Shown here: positions 23,135-24,837 of the stretch, in pieces
Layout: each line of letters opens with the position of its first letter
Numbering within the stretch: position 1 is the first letter of the stretch
Assembly: GCA_910577035.1 (NCBI GenBank)
Contig: CAJTKW010000051.1
Location: 1-24,837, forward strand
DNA from: an uncultured Acetatifactor sp.
GTDB taxonomy: Bacteria > Bacillota > Clostridia > Lachnospirales > Lachnospiraceae
Direction of reading: 5' to 3'
DNA length: 24,837 bases
The notes under the pieces: generated by a model
What the model saw: only the letters and a program-made list of their open reading frames with translations
What the model was told of the DNA's origin: nothing
The model's database searches: none
Position numbers and translations under genes: made by a program

Positions 23135-24837
23135 TCACATTCCTTTCACTTCAGCCGTCAATTCACCGTTCTCCGCGTCAATCACCACTCTGTCTCCGCC
23201 ATGCACCCGATCCTCCAGGATCAGCTTCGCCGTCATGGTCTCCACATACTTCTGGATATACCGCTTCAATGGCCGGGCGCCGTACACGGGATCGTATGCG
23301 TTGTCCACAATCAGCCTCACTGCCTCCGCCGTCAGCTCCAGCTTCAGATTCCGCTCCTCCAGACGGCTGTTCAGGTCTTTGACAATCAGCTCCACAATGC
23401 CGCCGATATTCTCCCTGGTCAGAGGCTTGAAGAGAATGGTTTCATCCAGACGGTTGAGGAATTCCGGACGGAAATGGGCCCGCAGCTCGCCCATGACCGC
23501 TTCTTCCGCCTCCCGGCTGATGTTCCCTGCTTCGTCGATCCCCTCCAGCAGATAGCCGGCGCCGATATTGGAGGTCATAATCAGGATTGTATTCTTAAAA
23601 TCCACGGTCCGGCCCTGGGAGTCCGTAACCCGCCCGTCATCCAGCACCTGCAGCAGCACATTGAACACGTCGGGGTGGGCCTTCTCAATCTCTGCCTCAG
23701 TCAACTGCCCGCCCTCCTCATATCCCACATATCCGGGAGGTGCCCCGATGAGCCTGGATACCGAGAATTTCTCCATGTACTCGCTCATGTCAATTCGCAC
23801 CATATTCGTCTCGTCGTCAAAAAGGGCAGCGGCAAGGGACTTTGCCAGCTCCGTCTTTCCCACGCCCGTAGGCCCCAGGAACAGGAAGGAACCGATAGGC
23901 TTGTCCGGATCCTTGATCCCGGCCTTGGAACGAATGATCGCCTCGGTCACCTTGGTGACACCTTCCTCCTGGCCGATGACCCGCCTGTGGAGCTCCTCGT
24001 CCAGATGCAGTGTCTTATTTCTTTCGCTCTCCGTCAGCTTTGCCACGGGTATGCCGCTCCACCTGGAAACAATACGGGCAATCTCTTCCTCCGATACCTT
24101 CTCGTGTACCAGGGACATTTCCCTTTTCCCCGTACTCTCTTCCTCCTGCTCCAGCTGCTTTTTCAGGCTGGGCAGTGTACCGTAGGAAAGCTCTGCCGCC
24201 TTTTCCAGATTTCCCTCCCTCTGGGCGATCTGGATCTCACTGTTCACGCTGTCAATTTCCTCTCGCAGCTTCGAAAGCCGCTCCACGGAAGCCTTCTCAT
24301 TGTCCCACTGGGCCTTCTTGCCTGCAAACTCCTCCTTCTGCTCGGCAAGCTCCTTCTGCAGATCTGTAAGCCGCTCCTGACTGAGGCGGTCATCCTCCTT
24401 TTTCAGGGCCGCCTCCTCAATCTCCATCTGCATAATCCGCCTCTGCAGCTCATCCAGCTCTGTGGGCATGGAATCCAGCTCCGTCTTAATCAGGGCACAG
24501 GCCTCGTCCACCAGGTCAATGGCCTTATCCGGCAGAAACCGGTCGGAAATATAGCGGTTGGAAAGGACCGCCGCGCTGACCAGGGCATTGTCCATGATTT
24601 TTACGCCGTGATACACCTCGTAGCGTTCCTTGAGGCCTCTCAAAATAGAGATGGTATCCTCCACCGACGGCTCCTCCACCATTACCGGCTGAAACCGGCG
24701 CTCCAGCGCCGCATCCTTCTCAATATACTGCCTGTACTCGTCCAGGGTGGTGGCACCGATACAGTGCAGCTCACCCCTGGCCAGCATGGGCTTTAACATA
24801 TTGCCCGCATCCAAAGCACCGTCCGTCTTGCCTGCCC
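23135..24837 (-). CDS. clpB: ClpB disaggregase, C-terminal two thirds (5' end outside window)
   Basis: About 567 residues are visible. They begin in the first ATPase domain with GKTDGALDAGNMLKPML, ELHCIGATTLDEYRQYIEKD and the ALERRFQPV arginine-finger region. The long coiled-coil middle domain, which separates ClpB from ClpA and ClpC, runs about residues 110-240 of this part. The second ATPase domain has Walker A GPTGVGKTELAKSLA, MSEYMEKFSVSRLIGAPPGY with GYEEGGQLTE in the pore loop, Walker B VLLQVLDDGRVTD, and sensor motifs near TSNIGA and GARPLKRYIQ. ClpB extracts and refolds aggregated protein with DnaK after heat stress. No IGF/IGL loop for ClpP is seen, as expected. It appears to be followed in one transcript by the DUF4250 and ASKHA genes. 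The promoter is outside the window. Confidence 0.95.
   Translation of the reverse strand, partial: AGKTDGALDAGNMLKPMLARGELHCIGATTLDEYRQYIEKDAALERRFQPVMVEEPSVEDTISILRGLKERYEVYHGVKIMDNALVSAAVLSNRYISDRFLPDKAIDLVDEACALIKTELDSMPTELDELQRRIMQMEIEEAALKKEDDRLSQERLTDLQKELAEQKEEFAGKKAQWDNEKASVERLSKLREEIDSVNSEIQIAQREGNLEKAAELSYGTLPSLKKQLEQEEESTGKREMSLVHEKVSEEEIARIVSRWSGIPVAKLTESERNKTLHLDEELHRRVIGQEEGVTKVTEAIIRSKAGIKDPDKPIGSFLFLGPTGVGKTELAKSLAAALFDDETNMVRIDMSEYMEKFSVSRLIGAPPGYVGYEEGGQLTEAEIEKAHPDVFNVLLQVLDDGRVTDSQGRTVDFKNTILIMTSNIGAGYLLEGIDEAGNISREAEEAVMGELRAHFRPEFLNRLDETILFKPLTRENIGGIVELIVKDLNSRLEERNLKLELTAEAVRLIVDNAYDPVYGARPLKRYIQKYVETMTAKLILEDRVHGGDRVVIDAENGELTAEVKGM

Noticed and set aside
22763..24796. 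Plus-strand frame of 677 codons opposite clpB and the ASKHA gene
   Set aside because: It is a shadow. It is rich in Leu, His, Pro and Arg, shows no domain, lies opposite strongly conserved genes and has no ribosome binding site. The GC-rich third codon positions of the real genes keep the opposite frame open.

Overview
The window joins one end of an integrated mobile element (about 1-7660) to ordinary chromosome (about 7660-24837) of what looks like a Lachnospiraceae-type Firmicute. The basis is strong AGGAGG-type ribosome binding sites, sigma-A promoters, a DUF4250 protein of a type I associate with Clostridia, and an element module (parA, parB, then a giant methylase/helicase) that is common in Clostridia elements. 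The genus cannot be fixed from the sequence alone. Every gene I support reads on the minus strand, so transcription runs from high to low coordinates. The long plus-strand ORFs are shadows of these genes.

Mobile element, 1 to about 7660. Reading inward from the terminus there is a 270-bp non-coding end with inverted and direct repeats, a possible 36-residue ORF, parA, an overlapping parB, and a very large protein that runs off the left edge. That protein has an ArdC-like N-terminal region, a disordered linker, an acidic repeat, an N6-adenine methylase core and an SNF2-like helicase. A complete TnpV-like gene with its own ribosome binding site lies in another frame inside the linker. The element has cut a polysaccharide deacetylase gene just after its catalytic-start motif ITFDD. 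The 3' half of that gene should lie beyond the far end of the element, outside the window.

Metabolic genes, about 7660-10440. These are the broken deacetylase, a CyuA/YhaM-type L-cysteine desulfidase with a good promoter and terminator, and a SASA/CE6-type acetylesterase whose last codons look frameshifted.

Chemosensory and phosphorelay cluster, about 10412-21492. A consensus sigma-A promoter drives a response regulator with a canonical HD-GYP domain, followed by a hairpin terminator. Next come an HPt protein, a PAS histidine kinase, a second response regulator whose HD-GYP domain has lost several metal-site residues, then CheR, CheB, a CheY-like receiver, CheA, CheW and a transmembrane MCP, closed by a strong terminator. 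The layout suggests that one chemosensory array and one phosphorelay share cyclic-dinucleotide-type outputs. No flagellar gene and no CheC or CheD are visible.

Right end, about 21511-24837. The 3' part of clpB is followed 6 bases later by a 57-residue DUF4250 protein. An overlapping ASKHA/DUF4445 (RamA-like) ATPase comes next, with a hydrophilic hexapeptide repeat and a tight four-cysteine cluster where relatives carry a ferredoxin domain.
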